Source: Garcia nutans (Eukaryota > Streptophyta > Magnoliopsida > Malpighiales > Euphorbiaceae). From it: a stretch of DNA of 64,000 nt. Below the pieces are notes generated by a model. It was not told where the DNA came from, did not search any database, and was given only the letters and a program-made list of their open reading frames with translations. Shown here in pieces: positions 54,458 through 64,000 of the stretch. The first letter of the stretch is position 1, and each line of letters starts with the position of its first letter. Where the stretch lies: assembly GCA_947685225.1 (NCBI GenBank), contig CANTUV010000024.1, forward strand, positions 22,152,001 to 22,216,000, given 5' to 3'. The translations under genes and the position numbers were made by a program.

Positions 54458-56878
54458 TGTAATATCCTCATGTATGCCCTAGAAGTTTTGTTTATGTTGT
54501 TGTTGTTGTTGTTGTTGTTGTAAATGGGATTGAATGTATATGTTATGTGATAAGAAATTGAGAAGAGAATGCTTGTGTATATATGTTTTGGGAAAGAAAA
54601 TAGGGTTTAGAGAGAAATGTATATGTTGTTTATATGATGATATAACTAACATATAAATATGTCAAAGGGAGAGTCAATGGAAGAGATATTTATTTGTGTT
54701 GAGTGTGTAATTACATATATGGCCATATAAGAGACAAAAGGTTAGTTATATGGTTGAGGGCATTTTGGTAATTGATTGGATAAAATCTCTTGGTGGAGAT
54801 TTAAAGAAGAAAAGCTATTTGATTTGTGTTGGATTTCATTTCTTCTCATGTGTGTGCCGGCCATCCAAGAAGAGAAAGAGCAAGAGAGGTGTTCTTAATG
54901 CTTGAAGCAAATTGAAGAAGCAATCAAAGGATTTGGTTAAAGATTTGTGAAATTTCTTCATTTGAGGTAAGATCTTTTCCTTGATTTCTTCTTTTCTTTT
55001 GAAGGGGTGTTTGAAGTGAATTAGGGTTTGTAGGATTTGATGATGAGATGTGTTTATGATGTGTTTTCAAGTGTTAAAGTGATTTTAAGTTAAAAGGTTA
55101 CATAGGTGTTGTTGTGGAAAGTGGTAGATGTTGATTTTGAAAGATTATGAATGATGTTGGATTTTAGGGTTTTGAAATGGTATTTGTTTAATGTAATATT
55201 AATGTATTGTGAAGTGCTTTTTGTGATGAATATGTGTTTAGAACATTGATTATATTCATTTGAAACATGTTATATGGTGTATATTGTGTTGAGTGATATT
55301 AGAAGAGAATTGGTTTTGGTTAGGGTGTTGTTCTTGGGTGACACGGCCAAAGGCATTGAGAGACACGGCCAAGTCATGAAATTTTGGACGTGTTGGATTG
55401 GTTTTTGAGAGACACGGCCGTGTCCCATGCCAGTGTCTGTCACTGCCAAAATTCAGTTGAGAGACACGGCCACAAGCTTGGCCGTGTCCCTCAAATGTGT
55501 TGGCTACTGTTTTTATTTTTGTTCTTTTTGTATGGTTTTGTTTCTTCAAAGATATTATTGATACTTAAACCTAAACATAAACACTTTAAATATACTTCAA
55601 AGATAAGAAGGACTTAATCAAACATATGGGGAACATACATTCATTGATGTTGAGATTGTAGCACACCTTTGTTGATATTGATGATACATATGAACAATGT
55701 TAGACTATATGCATTGTGAATGGTAATGTGGTATGTACTTTGAAATGTTGTATCAATGATGTTATATGATTAATATGAATTGAGATATTGTTTGATTTGA
55801 GGCCATTGTGATTGGCTGTGATGATTCAATTGAAAGATACATGGCATGTTTGCCTAATTGATGAGAATTGAGAATGAAATGTGAATGAATTGTGTGGCTA
55901 ATGTGTTATTCCATTTTCAGAGTTTGTTATTGGTGGCATGCCTAATGATAGTAACAATCTCTTGAAGTTAGGTTGGATTGAATCCTTGAAGCCTAATTGA
56001 GATGTTACAACCCTTGAAGCTAGGTTGGGTTGGTTCTTGAAGCCAAGTTGGGTTGAAGCTTAGCATGCTTTGCTCCCCTTGAAGCTTGGTTGAACCTAAT
56101 CCTTGAAGCCTAGTTGGGTATATGATATTGACAAATGTGATAACAAAACCAAAACATTAACTCTGAAAATTGAATGGCATATTAGTGTGTATTGGTCCCA
56201 TGCTTGTCTTTGTTTAGTGTTGTTTATGAATGGTTTAATGAGTAACTAATGAGGTATATGAAAAGATGTTAAAATGTGATATGTCTACTTATATTGAATT
56301 ATGAAATGTAAGATATGTTGTTAGCTTTGCATATATGATGTTACATGTATAATATGGATTGACAATTTACATTGCATTGCACTAAAGCATAATATTAGCA
56401 TGAATTATCTTACTAAGCCTTTGGCTTAGCGCGATAGTGTTTAATCGCGTAGGTGATAGAGTTGATAGAGTTGAACCCGAGAGCTCTTCGAGACCGAGTG
56501 AGAGTAGACGTTGAAGAGTTGATTTTGGGAACTTAAAGATCAGAGCAGACTTGCCAATCATGTACTACTTCTTTATATTTTGTAAAGTAATATTTATAAT
56601 GTAAATATATGCACATTTGTAAATATGGATTTAAATGTTTCATATATGTAAATATTTTATAAATTCCGCTGCGTATTAATTAAATGTATCTATATATCTA
56701 TTTTTGTTTTATATTACAAGCTAGTCACTTATTTTCTATAATGTATACAATTGAAAGATTATGGTATCGTTTAAAATGTTTTGAATGTTAAGAAAATCCG
56801 TAGCATCCCTATGTTTAGTGCATGTATACTACATTGTGGTGTTTGTAGTGTGCATGTATTGAATGTGGGGGTGTTACA
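54458..56878 (+). mobile_element. E5: solo chromovirus-type LTR, TSD ATAAT
   Basis: 2421 bp, TGTAATATCC...GGGGGTGTTACA. Target duplication ATAAT at 54453-54457 and 57131-57135, the right copy displaced by the SINE. It has GTTGTT microsatellite (54491-54522), palindromes (55338-55505), repeated CTTGAAGCC segments (55960-56120), and a GCTTAGCGCGAT stretch shared with E2. No internal region, so formed by LTR-LTR recombination. Confidence 0.88.
55338..55505 (+). repeat. ACACGGCC palindromes in E5
   Basis: Units AGAGACACGGCC with GGCCGTGTCCC arms, three to four copies; for example GAGACACGGCCACAAGC then TTGGCCGTGTCCCTC at about 55460-55495. Confidence 0.75.
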
Positions 56879-56880
56879 AT

Positions 56881-57124
56881 TGTTTTAGCAGAAATGGTAC
56901 TGGATGGTTCTCGCTGGCTCTCTTAAGTGGGAGGTCAGGGGTTCGATCCAGGGAGGCGACCCCTTGGGGCCAAATAAACAAATTCCTGCTGGGTGGGCCG
57001 CGAGGGCTGTCCAGTATTGTAGCGATCGCTTGCCTCCTGCGGACTCCGTGCCCAGGTGGTGAAAAGGCCGGGCTGTAAGCCACTAGTGGGCCGGGCAGCC
57101 GACCTGGTCGGGGGGGGGGGGGTC
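56881..57124 (+). mobile_element. tRNA-like SINE, copy 2, TSD GTTACAAT
   Basis: 244 bp. It starts TGTTTTAGCAGAAATGG (A box TAGCAGAAATGG); B box GGGGTTCGATCC at about 56939-56950. It ends in a run of 14 G and GTC. An 8-bp target duplication GTTACAAT (56873-56880 and 57125-57132) includes the last bases of the E5 LTR. GC-rich compared with its surroundings, so probably younger or under less CG decay than copy 1. Confidence 0.72.
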
Positions 57125-57350
57125 GTTACAATAATTTAGATTTTTATTTGCCTTATTTAATTATATGTTTAATTATGCTTTGATTTATTTTATATGCTTT
57201 AATTTATTTAAGTTCAATGCTTGGTTTATTTAATTTGTCATTGATGGATGTTTACTTTCTATTGATGTTTAGTACCTTTGATGAATGATTTATTTATAAT
57301 GAATGGTTATTTACTTTTATCAATTTATTTAGGTTTCCAAATGTTGTAAG

Positions 57351-57513
57351 GGGTATGTTTCCACTTGGTGGGTACCTCATTAGTTAAATATCATGTAATT
57401 TAATTTGCTTTTCTATTTTAGAACCTATGTTAAGGACATGTTTCTACCTTTCGGTGGGTGTCCTATTTAGGCATGTGATGTAAGGACATGTTTCCATCTT
57501 TGGATGGGTGTCC
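57351..57513 (+). other. three-hairpin array in E6 LTR
   Basis: Hairpins at 57351-57377, 57434-57463 and 57484-57513. Outer arms: GGGTA/TACCT, GGACA/TGTCC and GGACA/TGTCC. Inner arms: CCAC/GTGG, CTACC/GGTGG and CCATC/GATGG. Confidence 0.65.
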
Positions 57514-57888
57514 ATTTATTTGTTTTGCTTGGACCTTGCTTTGATTTTAATATATTGATGCTTTCTTTTAATTATTGTGTTTAATATGGATAATGTTGTT
57601 ACATTTAAGAATTTTATAATATTAAGACCTGTAAAGGAGGCCAGTTCCAATGAACCGGGCGTTGTGGGGGTGCTTGGCCATTTCTCACCTTCCCCACATG
57701 TACCCAACTTTCTGAACCCATTAAGGGGTTGGGAATTCCTTAGAAATCGAGTCATCCACCCCTTTCTTTTTCCCAGCCCGTCCGGGTGGCGACTTCATTT
57801 TCTCCGGACTTAGGTCAGTGTTCTCTAAGGCCCTGAGCCTAAACAGTAACCATTCCACCGGGAGTGGAGGCAAAATCCCCCCTCACAG

Positions 57889-57906
57889 TGGTGACTCCAC
57901 TGGGGA
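57889..57906 (+). other. E6 primer binding site
   Basis: TGGTGACTCCACTGGGGA, one base after the LTR; tRNA-Arg type. Confidence 0.75.
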
Positions 57907-58905
57907 TAAGAGAAGTTGATTCCGTTGGTCTTTATATTATTCTATTCTTTCTTATAATGATATTATCCATTGCATCATCTTAGATTACATCGTGTGAGTG
58001 AGTTAGGACGCTCGTGTTACCCGTGTTATGTTATCTAAGGGATACCATACTTTCACTCAAGGTATGGAGATCGAGCATGGCATAACCACTCATAGCCTCA
58101 TTCCATTTGGTATATACTTGCTATGGGAACCTAAGCCTTTTTACCCAAAGACTAAAGCTCATGTAATTGGCCTAGTTACTTTCCTTAGGTTTTTACCCTA
58201 AATGCTTGTTGTTTGACTATGGTTAGTTTATCTTGGTTTAAATCATGGCTTATTTGGTTTGTTTTTTTTTTCCTAATATGACCTAAACACATTGTGAGCT
58301 CAAATAAATTTTTCTTTAAAATCCAAAAGACTAAAGCTATTTTCAAAACTTTTCAAGATGGTCTTTGGACATAAGACTTTACTAAAAACATATCAAAAAT
58401 TCTTTGGCTCATGGCCCAAATACTAAGCCCGAAATCTATTTTTCTAAAATATTTTTATAATGGGCTTAGAAACAAAATTTTTTTTATCCAACCTCTCCTT
58501 ATAAAGAGCTTGCAAAGATATTTAGGTCAATTATGAAATACCAAAAATCAATTGTGGGCCTAGTTTACACTAAGAATAAATTAACCATGGGCTTGTTTTT
58601 GGCATGAATCATTAGTTACCTTTTTCAAGTGAGAAATCTATTTATAATAAACCTCTTAATTTCGTTTTAATCCAATATAGCATAAAAGCTACTATAGTTG
58701 GTTAAATGGATTAAAACCTAATTAATGGGAATTACTATGAATGGATTTCCATTTTCGAAAATATAACTATTAGTTGAAACGTTCGAGGGAAATATTCAAA
58801 AACAAGATACCCCATGTTGGTATTTTGTTAATTATATACCTAGAAAAAGAGACTCGCCATCCGTGTGTGGATGTTATACGGTTGGAAGGAGCGTCCTAAC
58901 TATCC
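57907..58905 (+). other. E6 5' untranslated leader
   Basis: Non-coding; aligned with the leaders of E0, E1 and E4. No gene seen. Confidence 0.7.
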
Positions 58906-60436
58906 TTGTTTGTTGATTGTTTATGCATAAATGCATACATGCATACATTTGCATCTCATATCATTGATCCTCTCTGGCTCACAGCCCTGGATTACAACAG
59001 TTCAAAAGCTTACAACAATCCGACCTACGTCGAAGACAAAGTATCTAGCAATGACTCATTCACCTGCTCACCAAAAACAATGGAACGCGAACAAATTCAA
59101 AGGATGGTGGATGAAACCCTCAATGCCAAAATGGAAGAAATAAAAGAGGCCCTAGTTGAGACCATGAAGAACCAATTGACTGCAATCTTAGGAAACAATG
59201 CCAAGGGGAAGGCTAAAGTTGATGAAGTAGCTTTTGATAATGATAAGGTAATCATTGATGATGATTGGGCTCAATACTACCAAGATCCTCAAGACAAAAA
59301 GGACCCGAAGATTGTTGAGAAGGCAACTATTGAAAAGACCGAGACTTTTGATGTTGAAAAGATGATTGCTAATTTAGAAAAGAAATTTGAGAAGAAGCTG
59401 AAAACCGAAGAGATGTTCGAGATCAATAAACTATTTTAACAAGATGAAGAAGTCCCGTACAAGTTTAAGATGCCATCCTTTGCCAAGTATAATGGCACCG
59501 GAAATCCTCATCTCCATGTGAAGCAGTATATCACTGCTATGCAGTCTGCCTGAGCTACTAAGGCTCAAACTCTAAGGTACTTTATGCTCTCATTGGATCC
59601 TGTTGTCCAAAATTGGTTCAATACCTTAGATGATGGAACACAAAAGAGTTGGGATTTGCTATACAAGGCCTTCATTCAGCAATATGGGTACAATGTCGAG
59701 CTGGAAGTTACGTTAATGGAAGTTGAGTCCATTAGGCAAAAGCCAAATGAGAATTTTGTGGACTATGTGAAAAGATGGAGAAACAAGGCAGCTTTGCTCA
59801 AGAAAAGGCCCGATGAATCTGATCAAATAAGGATGATCGTGAGAGGCGTCTTGCCCAATCTCCATGAAAGGATGTCTCATACCCTTATAAGGGATTTCAA
59901 AGATCTTCTCCAAGCTGGTCTACAAATTAAAGAGTGGGAAAGAGAGAATAACCATTTTTCAATAAAAAGGAATGAGAAAGGGAATTATCAGCCTAGCAAT
60001 CAAAGCACGCAAAAAGAAGTTGATGTTAATGCGACCGGTCAAGGAAATAAAAGACAATTCTTAGAATTGGGGAAACCTCTATCTTGGGTTTTTAGCAAGC
60101 TGTAAAAGAAAGGGTTGTTGCAACCGTTAGCTCCTGGACCACTACATAATCCACTGCCACCAAACTTCAATGTCGATGCCTTCTGTCAATTTTCATCAAA
60201 TGCGAGGGCAAGAAACAGATAAATGTGCTCATCTAAGGCATGATATCCAAGACGTAATCGATAGTGGCAAGCTACCCAAGCCAGATAAGCCCAATACCAA
60301 GAACAACCCTTTGCCTAAATTTGGAAGAGCGCCTCCACCAGCAACCTTTATGGTGGGAAAAGGATTGGAAGAAGATTTTGTTTTATCATCCTTTCAAGAT
60401 GGAAATATTGAAGATGTGAAGGGAATAGAAGCTTAA
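58906..60436 (+). pseudogene. gag: E6 gag, gag-only lineage
   Basis: Open at 58906-59439 (177 residues): ASHIIDPLWLTALDYNSSK, MEREQIQRM, a shortened acidic part (DDDWAQYYQD) and DKLF-type end before TAA at 59437. A second stop, TGA, is at 59551-59553, the codon also stopped in E1 (7601). The core is open at 59584-60105 (SLDPVVQNWFNTLDDG to KPLSWVFSKL, then TAA). The zinc-knuckle-like segment (about 60180-60225) is shifted, reading FHQMRGQETDKC. It ends ...DVKGIEA and TAA at 60434-60436, matching the E1 end. No protease follows. Confidence 0.88.
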
Positions 60437-60765
60437 CTCAATGAATTTTCCTTAGCTTGAATGTTGCTTTTCAATTTTACTTTCTTTAATATTTAATTGG
60501 AACAATGGTGTTTTTCAAATTTAAATTGGTTTGAATAAATTACTTTCATCAAAATTTTTGTTGGTCTTTGTTCATTTTGATGCTCAACCGATGAGGAATC
60601 TAGCTTGATGTTTATAAATTAATATATCTAGGCATCATGACTTGAATGACTTTACTAGGTAAGGGAATTGCTCTATAGCATTGAGTTGTGTATGCTTACT
60701 TAGAGAGGGCTCCTGCATAATTACCTTTGTCTAGGTCCTAGTCAGTCTTAGAACATGCTTAGGCA
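60437..60765 (+). other. E6 post-gag region, left part
   Basis: Non-coding. Matches E1 from 8485, including TTGGTCTTTGTTCATTTTG and GAGAGGGCTCCTGCATAATT. It ends at the target duplication AGGCA (60761-60765). Confidence 0.78.
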
Positions 60766-62124
60766 TGTTAGTAAATCGTTAAGAATCTGCAACCCTTGCC
60801 GCAGCGGAAAAACAAAAATTCTTTCGATTTACTCACAGGATCCATGTGATCCATTCAGTTCGATAAAAGAGATTCGAAACTAACCTTTTTGTGTAGCTTC
60901 AAAAATGATTAACAGATGCTGCCTTCTGAAGACGAACACCCTCTAACGAAATCCACACAAACGTATGCCGGTCTGAGTGCTAGCTCACCAACGGCAGTGG
61001 CTGAACCTTTTCAAAACGAAACTAGGGTTTTTTTAGGTTTTTTTTTTCTTCTTACGTTTTCTTTTGCAAAACCAATAATAAGATCATTAAACCTCCAGTC
61101 CTTTTAAAACCGTTTTAAAAGACTTCTTTTTATCAAAACCCTAACTGTCCATATCCCATATGGACCCACGTTTTAATAATTATTATCTAATAATAATTAT
61201 TATAACAATATTATTATTAATATCTAATAATAATAATAATACTAACAATAATAATTAAATATAATTATTATTATTTAAGTACAGCCTACGTTCTATGTGT
61301 GTGACCCGATAGGCTCATATTAATTGGTAGTGTATTTCAATCTCTATTGAAATGCACAAATCATAATTGGCCTCTAGCAAGACATTACGACTACCCAATT
61401 AATCATGAGAATCATTATAAATGAAAAACCTGAAATAGTACATGCATTAATCCCTTTGTCACACGATATCTAGTTTGAACATAAGTCATAGTAAATGTCA
61501 TACTTATATTGTCCAAACTTATGATTACTCGATCTCCAAGTTAACTGATAAACAAATAAGATTGATCTTATATCAACTTATTTGAGCATGGCCATGCATT
61601 TCTCAGTTACACTTATCAAGGGGCCCAGAAGATATCTCTCTCATAGAGAGGGACAAATTCCATCTTGATTGTTCATTTTCCTCTACATAATTTATATCAT
61701 GTTCAAGCATAACCTTTATAATTATCTAGTTACAGATAACGTTTGATCATGTCAAAACATAATATTCCTTATGTTGGAAACTATGACAATCTCAAGTCAA
61801 AGGATTAAATGAAAACTATTATGAGATACACTTATGACATTAAACCATGAAGTGATATCTATGTGGGTCTATCCAATACACTGTTCTCTAACATGTATCC
61901 ATAATATTGATTTGTATCTTCATACCTATAATCATCTTATGATTATCAAATCAATATTACACTAGTTATATTTATTATTATCTCCATAACAATAATAAAC
62001 CAGGGATATAATCATTATTATATATAACATGCAAACATAACAATGATAATAAAAACTTCTTTATTAATAACAAAATGAATAACATTAAGGTCCAAATCGA
62101 TGGCCTAGGGCATATACACTAACA
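60766..62124 (-). mobile_element. solo LTR, TSD AGGCA
   Basis: 1359 bp, TGTTAGTAAATC...CACTAACA with perfect duplication AGGCA at 60761-60765 and 62125-62129. On minus it starts TGTTAGTGTATATGCCC, a form common in Ty1/copia LTRs, so I assign minus with low certainty. It has no internal coding region. The short ORF at 60916-61107 looks accidental. It contains AT microsatellite at 61175-61280. Confidence 0.8.
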
Positions 62125-62420
62125 AGGCAAACTTTCGAGGCGAAATTGAACTCTACTTATTTAAGAGTGAAATGATCTAAGCATTTTTTGGTTAGCCAAC
62201 AACTATTATCCACCCTATTAAATATCAATCCCTAGTTGTCCCTTTGAGCATTCATAAAATTTTAGCTTCCTTTTCATTGGTTTACAAACCCCAATAACCT
62301 ACCCTGAGCTATTGTGATACTTTTGACAAGTCTTATGATCACTAAGATGAAGAGGTAAGAAGATCAAAGAAAGAAATGAATAGTCAAGACCATGAAGATA
62401 GTTGAAGTTCTTAAGACCAT
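62125..62420 (+). other. E6 post-gag region, right part
   Basis: Resumes E6 after the solo LTR: matches E1 8766-9070 (GGCAAACTTTCGAGGC, CCAACAACTA, TCAAGACCAT). Cut at 62421 by E8. Confidence 0.78.
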
Positions 62421-62696
62421 TGTTTTATTAGTTTTTGTTATAGATTTGTATCTTATTTATTATGATAATTATTATTTTATTTAGGTATTTTGTTAGTTTT
62501 AATCGGTTTATTTAGTGTTTTCATTAATTTTGGTAGTTTTAGTTTATTTCAGTGTTTATGTCGTTTTTGTCCTAGTTTTTAGTGTGTGTTTATGTTTTGT
62601 TGGTTATTGTTTATTTAATTCCTGTTTAAAGTTTGTTTGAAGTTTTGTTTTAGGTTAAAAAGCCAAGGAACCAAAAAGAAGGAAAAATGGACAGTA

Positions 62697-63110
62697 GCTA
62701 ACACAGGCAAAGGACACGGCCAAGCTTGTGGCCATGTCCCATATCAAGCTAAAAGGAAGCCACAAGACACAGAGATAAACACACTCAAGGGACACGGCCA
62801 AGTCACTGGCCGTGTCCCTCCAAAGAAGCCCAGACACGGCCAAGTTGCTCAAGCTTGGCTGTGTCTCACTTAAATCCCAAGCAAAGAAGAAGAAACTCTC
62901 ACAATAGGTGACACATGCAAGGGACATGGCCAAGTCACTGGCCATGTCCCTCCAAAAAGCTCCAACACGGCTGTGTCTCACTCAAGTCAAAAGGAAAGAA
63001 CAAAACCAGGCAGTAAAAGACACAAGCAAGGGACACGGCCAAGTCAATGGCCGTGTCCCTCCAATTCACCTCCAGCACAACCAAGTCTCATCCAACTTGG
63101 CCGTGTCTCT
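62697..63110 (+). repeat. ACACGGCC palindromes in E8
   Basis: Perfect 12-base arms GGGACACGGCCA and TGGCCGTGTCCC around AGTCAC at 62789-62818. The next unit, 62921-62950, has GGGACATGGCCA and TGGCCATGTCCC, changed in both arms. A third unit, 63030-63059, has spacer AGTCAA. Other partial units lie between. Confidence 0.88.
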
Positions 63111-63150
63111 CATGGACCAAAGGCAAGCGGATTTTTAAAGCGGAGATTCG

Positions 63151-63158
63151 TATAAATA
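63151..63158 (+). promoter_or_regulatory. TATA box of E8
   Basis: TATAAATA just after the palindrome cluster, the same order as in the Tat LTRs. Confidence 0.5.
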
Positions 63159-64000
63159 TGGGATTTTAGGGTTTTCTTAGGGTTGTTGAAAGTTTGAGAG
63201 CTGATTTAGCCGTCTGAGAGTGAAGTTAGGATTTCTGACTTTGTTTTCTTAAAGATTATTGAACACTTTGATTAATCTAGCTTAGATTAGATTATTCTAG
63301 CCATTGATACATCCTTCTTGCAAGATTTGAACAAGAGATTCTTCAGAAGCTTCAAGGAGTTTGTAATTTGGTTTTGTTCTTGAACTTTATCTCTTTATTT
63401 TCATTGGAATTATATTTATGGATATTATCATGTCTAAATTGATTTCTTTGAATATTAATGGGATGAGTATGTTTGATAGCATTATGAACTAATTTGATCT
63501 AGTCTAGGGTTTGTATGGATCTGCTATGATTGTATGAATTGGTTATTCTCTTAGCTAATAATTTCTTTAGCCTTGATTGAATGGAATATTGTTAATATAT
63601 AATTGATTGGCCACCAATTATGTGTTTTAGGTATTAGATGATGGATTGAGAGATGAAGTCTAATGCTGGAACAATTCAATTAGGGACTTAGGTGAATTAG
63701 AGATATAACCTATTAAAAAGATTATTTCAATCATAAAAAGATTAGTTGAAAGAGGTTTGAATGCGAGAGCTTATTTCCTTGACTCGATTAATTAAGTTGC
63801 TTGAGATTTAATCTTTGAAATTAAATTAGTTAAGAGGAATAACCGTTCATACATATAAGTAGTAGAGAAGTGCAAACCCTAGACCTTTCTATCAAGTGAA
63901 TCAAAACATCAGCTTAATTTACTTTTATTCGTTTTAAACTTCAATCAATCTTCTTCATTAGTTAACAATTTAAATTTTCTTCATTACTTGTTATTTATAA

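Larger units (their letters stand above)
53040..57887 (+). repeat. E6 5' LTR with nested solo LTR and SINE
   Basis: TGTAGACC...CCTCACA. U3 palindrome cluster at 53265-53510, TATA box at 53597-53606, telobox tract at 54000-54450. The nested E5/SINE block is 54458-57130. The rest continues at 57131 with the hairpins (57351-57513) and leader block (57628-57887). Closest to E4 in U3 palindrome type and in R/U5. Confidence 0.9.
53040..64000 (+). mobile_element. E6: second gag-only Tat element (runs past the window)
   Basis: LTR start TGTAGACCC at 53040, inserted in E7 after CATAT (53035-53039, the likely target duplication). It has an LTR of about 2.17 kb once nested pieces are removed, primer site, leader, gag, and a post-gag region like E1. 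The 3' end is outside the window. Confidence 0.88.
62421..64000 (+). mobile_element. E8: start of an unassigned LTR-like element
   Basis: A break in E6 homology at TGTTTTATTAGTTTTTG. T-rich start, palindromes at 62697-63110, TATA box TATAAATA at 63151-63158, then a long non-coding stretch typical of plant LTR leaders (Athila-like by general look). The end is outside the window. The five bases ACCAT before it would be the duplication. No protein coding seen. Confidence 0.55.

Noticed and set aside
56939..56952. B box GGTTCGATCC as part of a tRNA gene
   Set aside because: No cloverleaf can be drawn around it; a second diverged copy and the target duplication point to a SINE.
60916..61107. ORF inside the solo LTR as a small gene
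   Set aside because: Lies in an LTR with perfect target duplication; no motif and no good start context.
1..64000. A host gene between elements
   Set aside because: Every stretch could be tied to an element, an LTR or an untranslated region of one; the only gene-like models outside gag-pol are the antisense genes in E0 and E4.

Overview
The window looks like plant nuclear DNA, probably a eudicot with a large, repeat-rich genome. It is AT-rich and contains no recognisable single-copy host gene. Nearly all of it is explained by LTR retrotransposons inserted into one another. The coding stretches are decayed gag-pol of two Ty3/gypsy lineages. The first is Tat/Ogre-like: a primer site that fits plant tRNA-Arg, two RNase H domains before the integrase, and antisense genes after pol. 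The second is a Tekay/Del-type chromovirus: an initiator-Met primer site and a chromodomain after the integrase. I name elements E0 to E8.

Layout. E0 is the oldest scaffold, a Tat element on +. Its truncated 5' LTR is at 1-1167, gag at 2168-3770, pro-pol at 14242-18868 and 29181-29335, the antisense gene region at 29336-34440, and its 3' LTR from 34977. E1 (3771-14236, TSD GTGTT) is a gag-only Tat element sitting in E0 gag. E2 (18869-29175, minus strand, TSD TAATG) is a complete Tekay-like chromovirus sitting in E0 integrase. E3 (36399-37821) is the first part of a chromovirus-type LTR inserted in the E0 3' LTR. E3 is itself broken at 37822 by E4, a minus-strand Tat element (37822 to about 51805) with the best-preserved pol. 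The E4 5' LTR is cut at about 51805, where a tRNA-like SINE and the 3' untranslated part of another minus-strand Tat element (E7, 52061-53039) follow. E6 (53040 to beyond the window) is a second gag-only Tat element. Its 5' LTR carries a solo chromovirus-type LTR (E5, 54458-56878, TSD ATAAT), whose edge carries a second SINE copy (56881-57124, TSD GTTACAAT). The E6 post-gag region carries a solo LTR (60766-62124, TSD AGGCA) and the start of another LTR-like element (E8, from 62421).

How the parts relate. E0 and E4 carry the full Tat order gag, protease, a G-patch-like linker, RT, a degenerate RNase H, a second RNase H and integrase. E1 and E6 have LTRs, primer site and gag but no pol, and both leave the gag frame at the same place, so they look like a non-autonomous lineage that depended on E0/E4-type partners. 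On the opposite strand E0 carries two intron-containing genes, one with plant mobile domain features and one DUF7745-like, each with its own TATA box.

Main unexplained signals: (1) a three-hairpin array in the R/U5 part of every Tat LTR, with paired changes in its stems; (2) clusters of short near-perfect palindromes in the U3 part of the LTRs, alike in layout but different in sequence from family to family; (3) one such palindrome family, built on ACACGGCC/GGCCGTGT, present in at least three unrelated element types; (4) the gag-only lineage; (5) the antisense gene pair. All calls are by eye; no database search was run.
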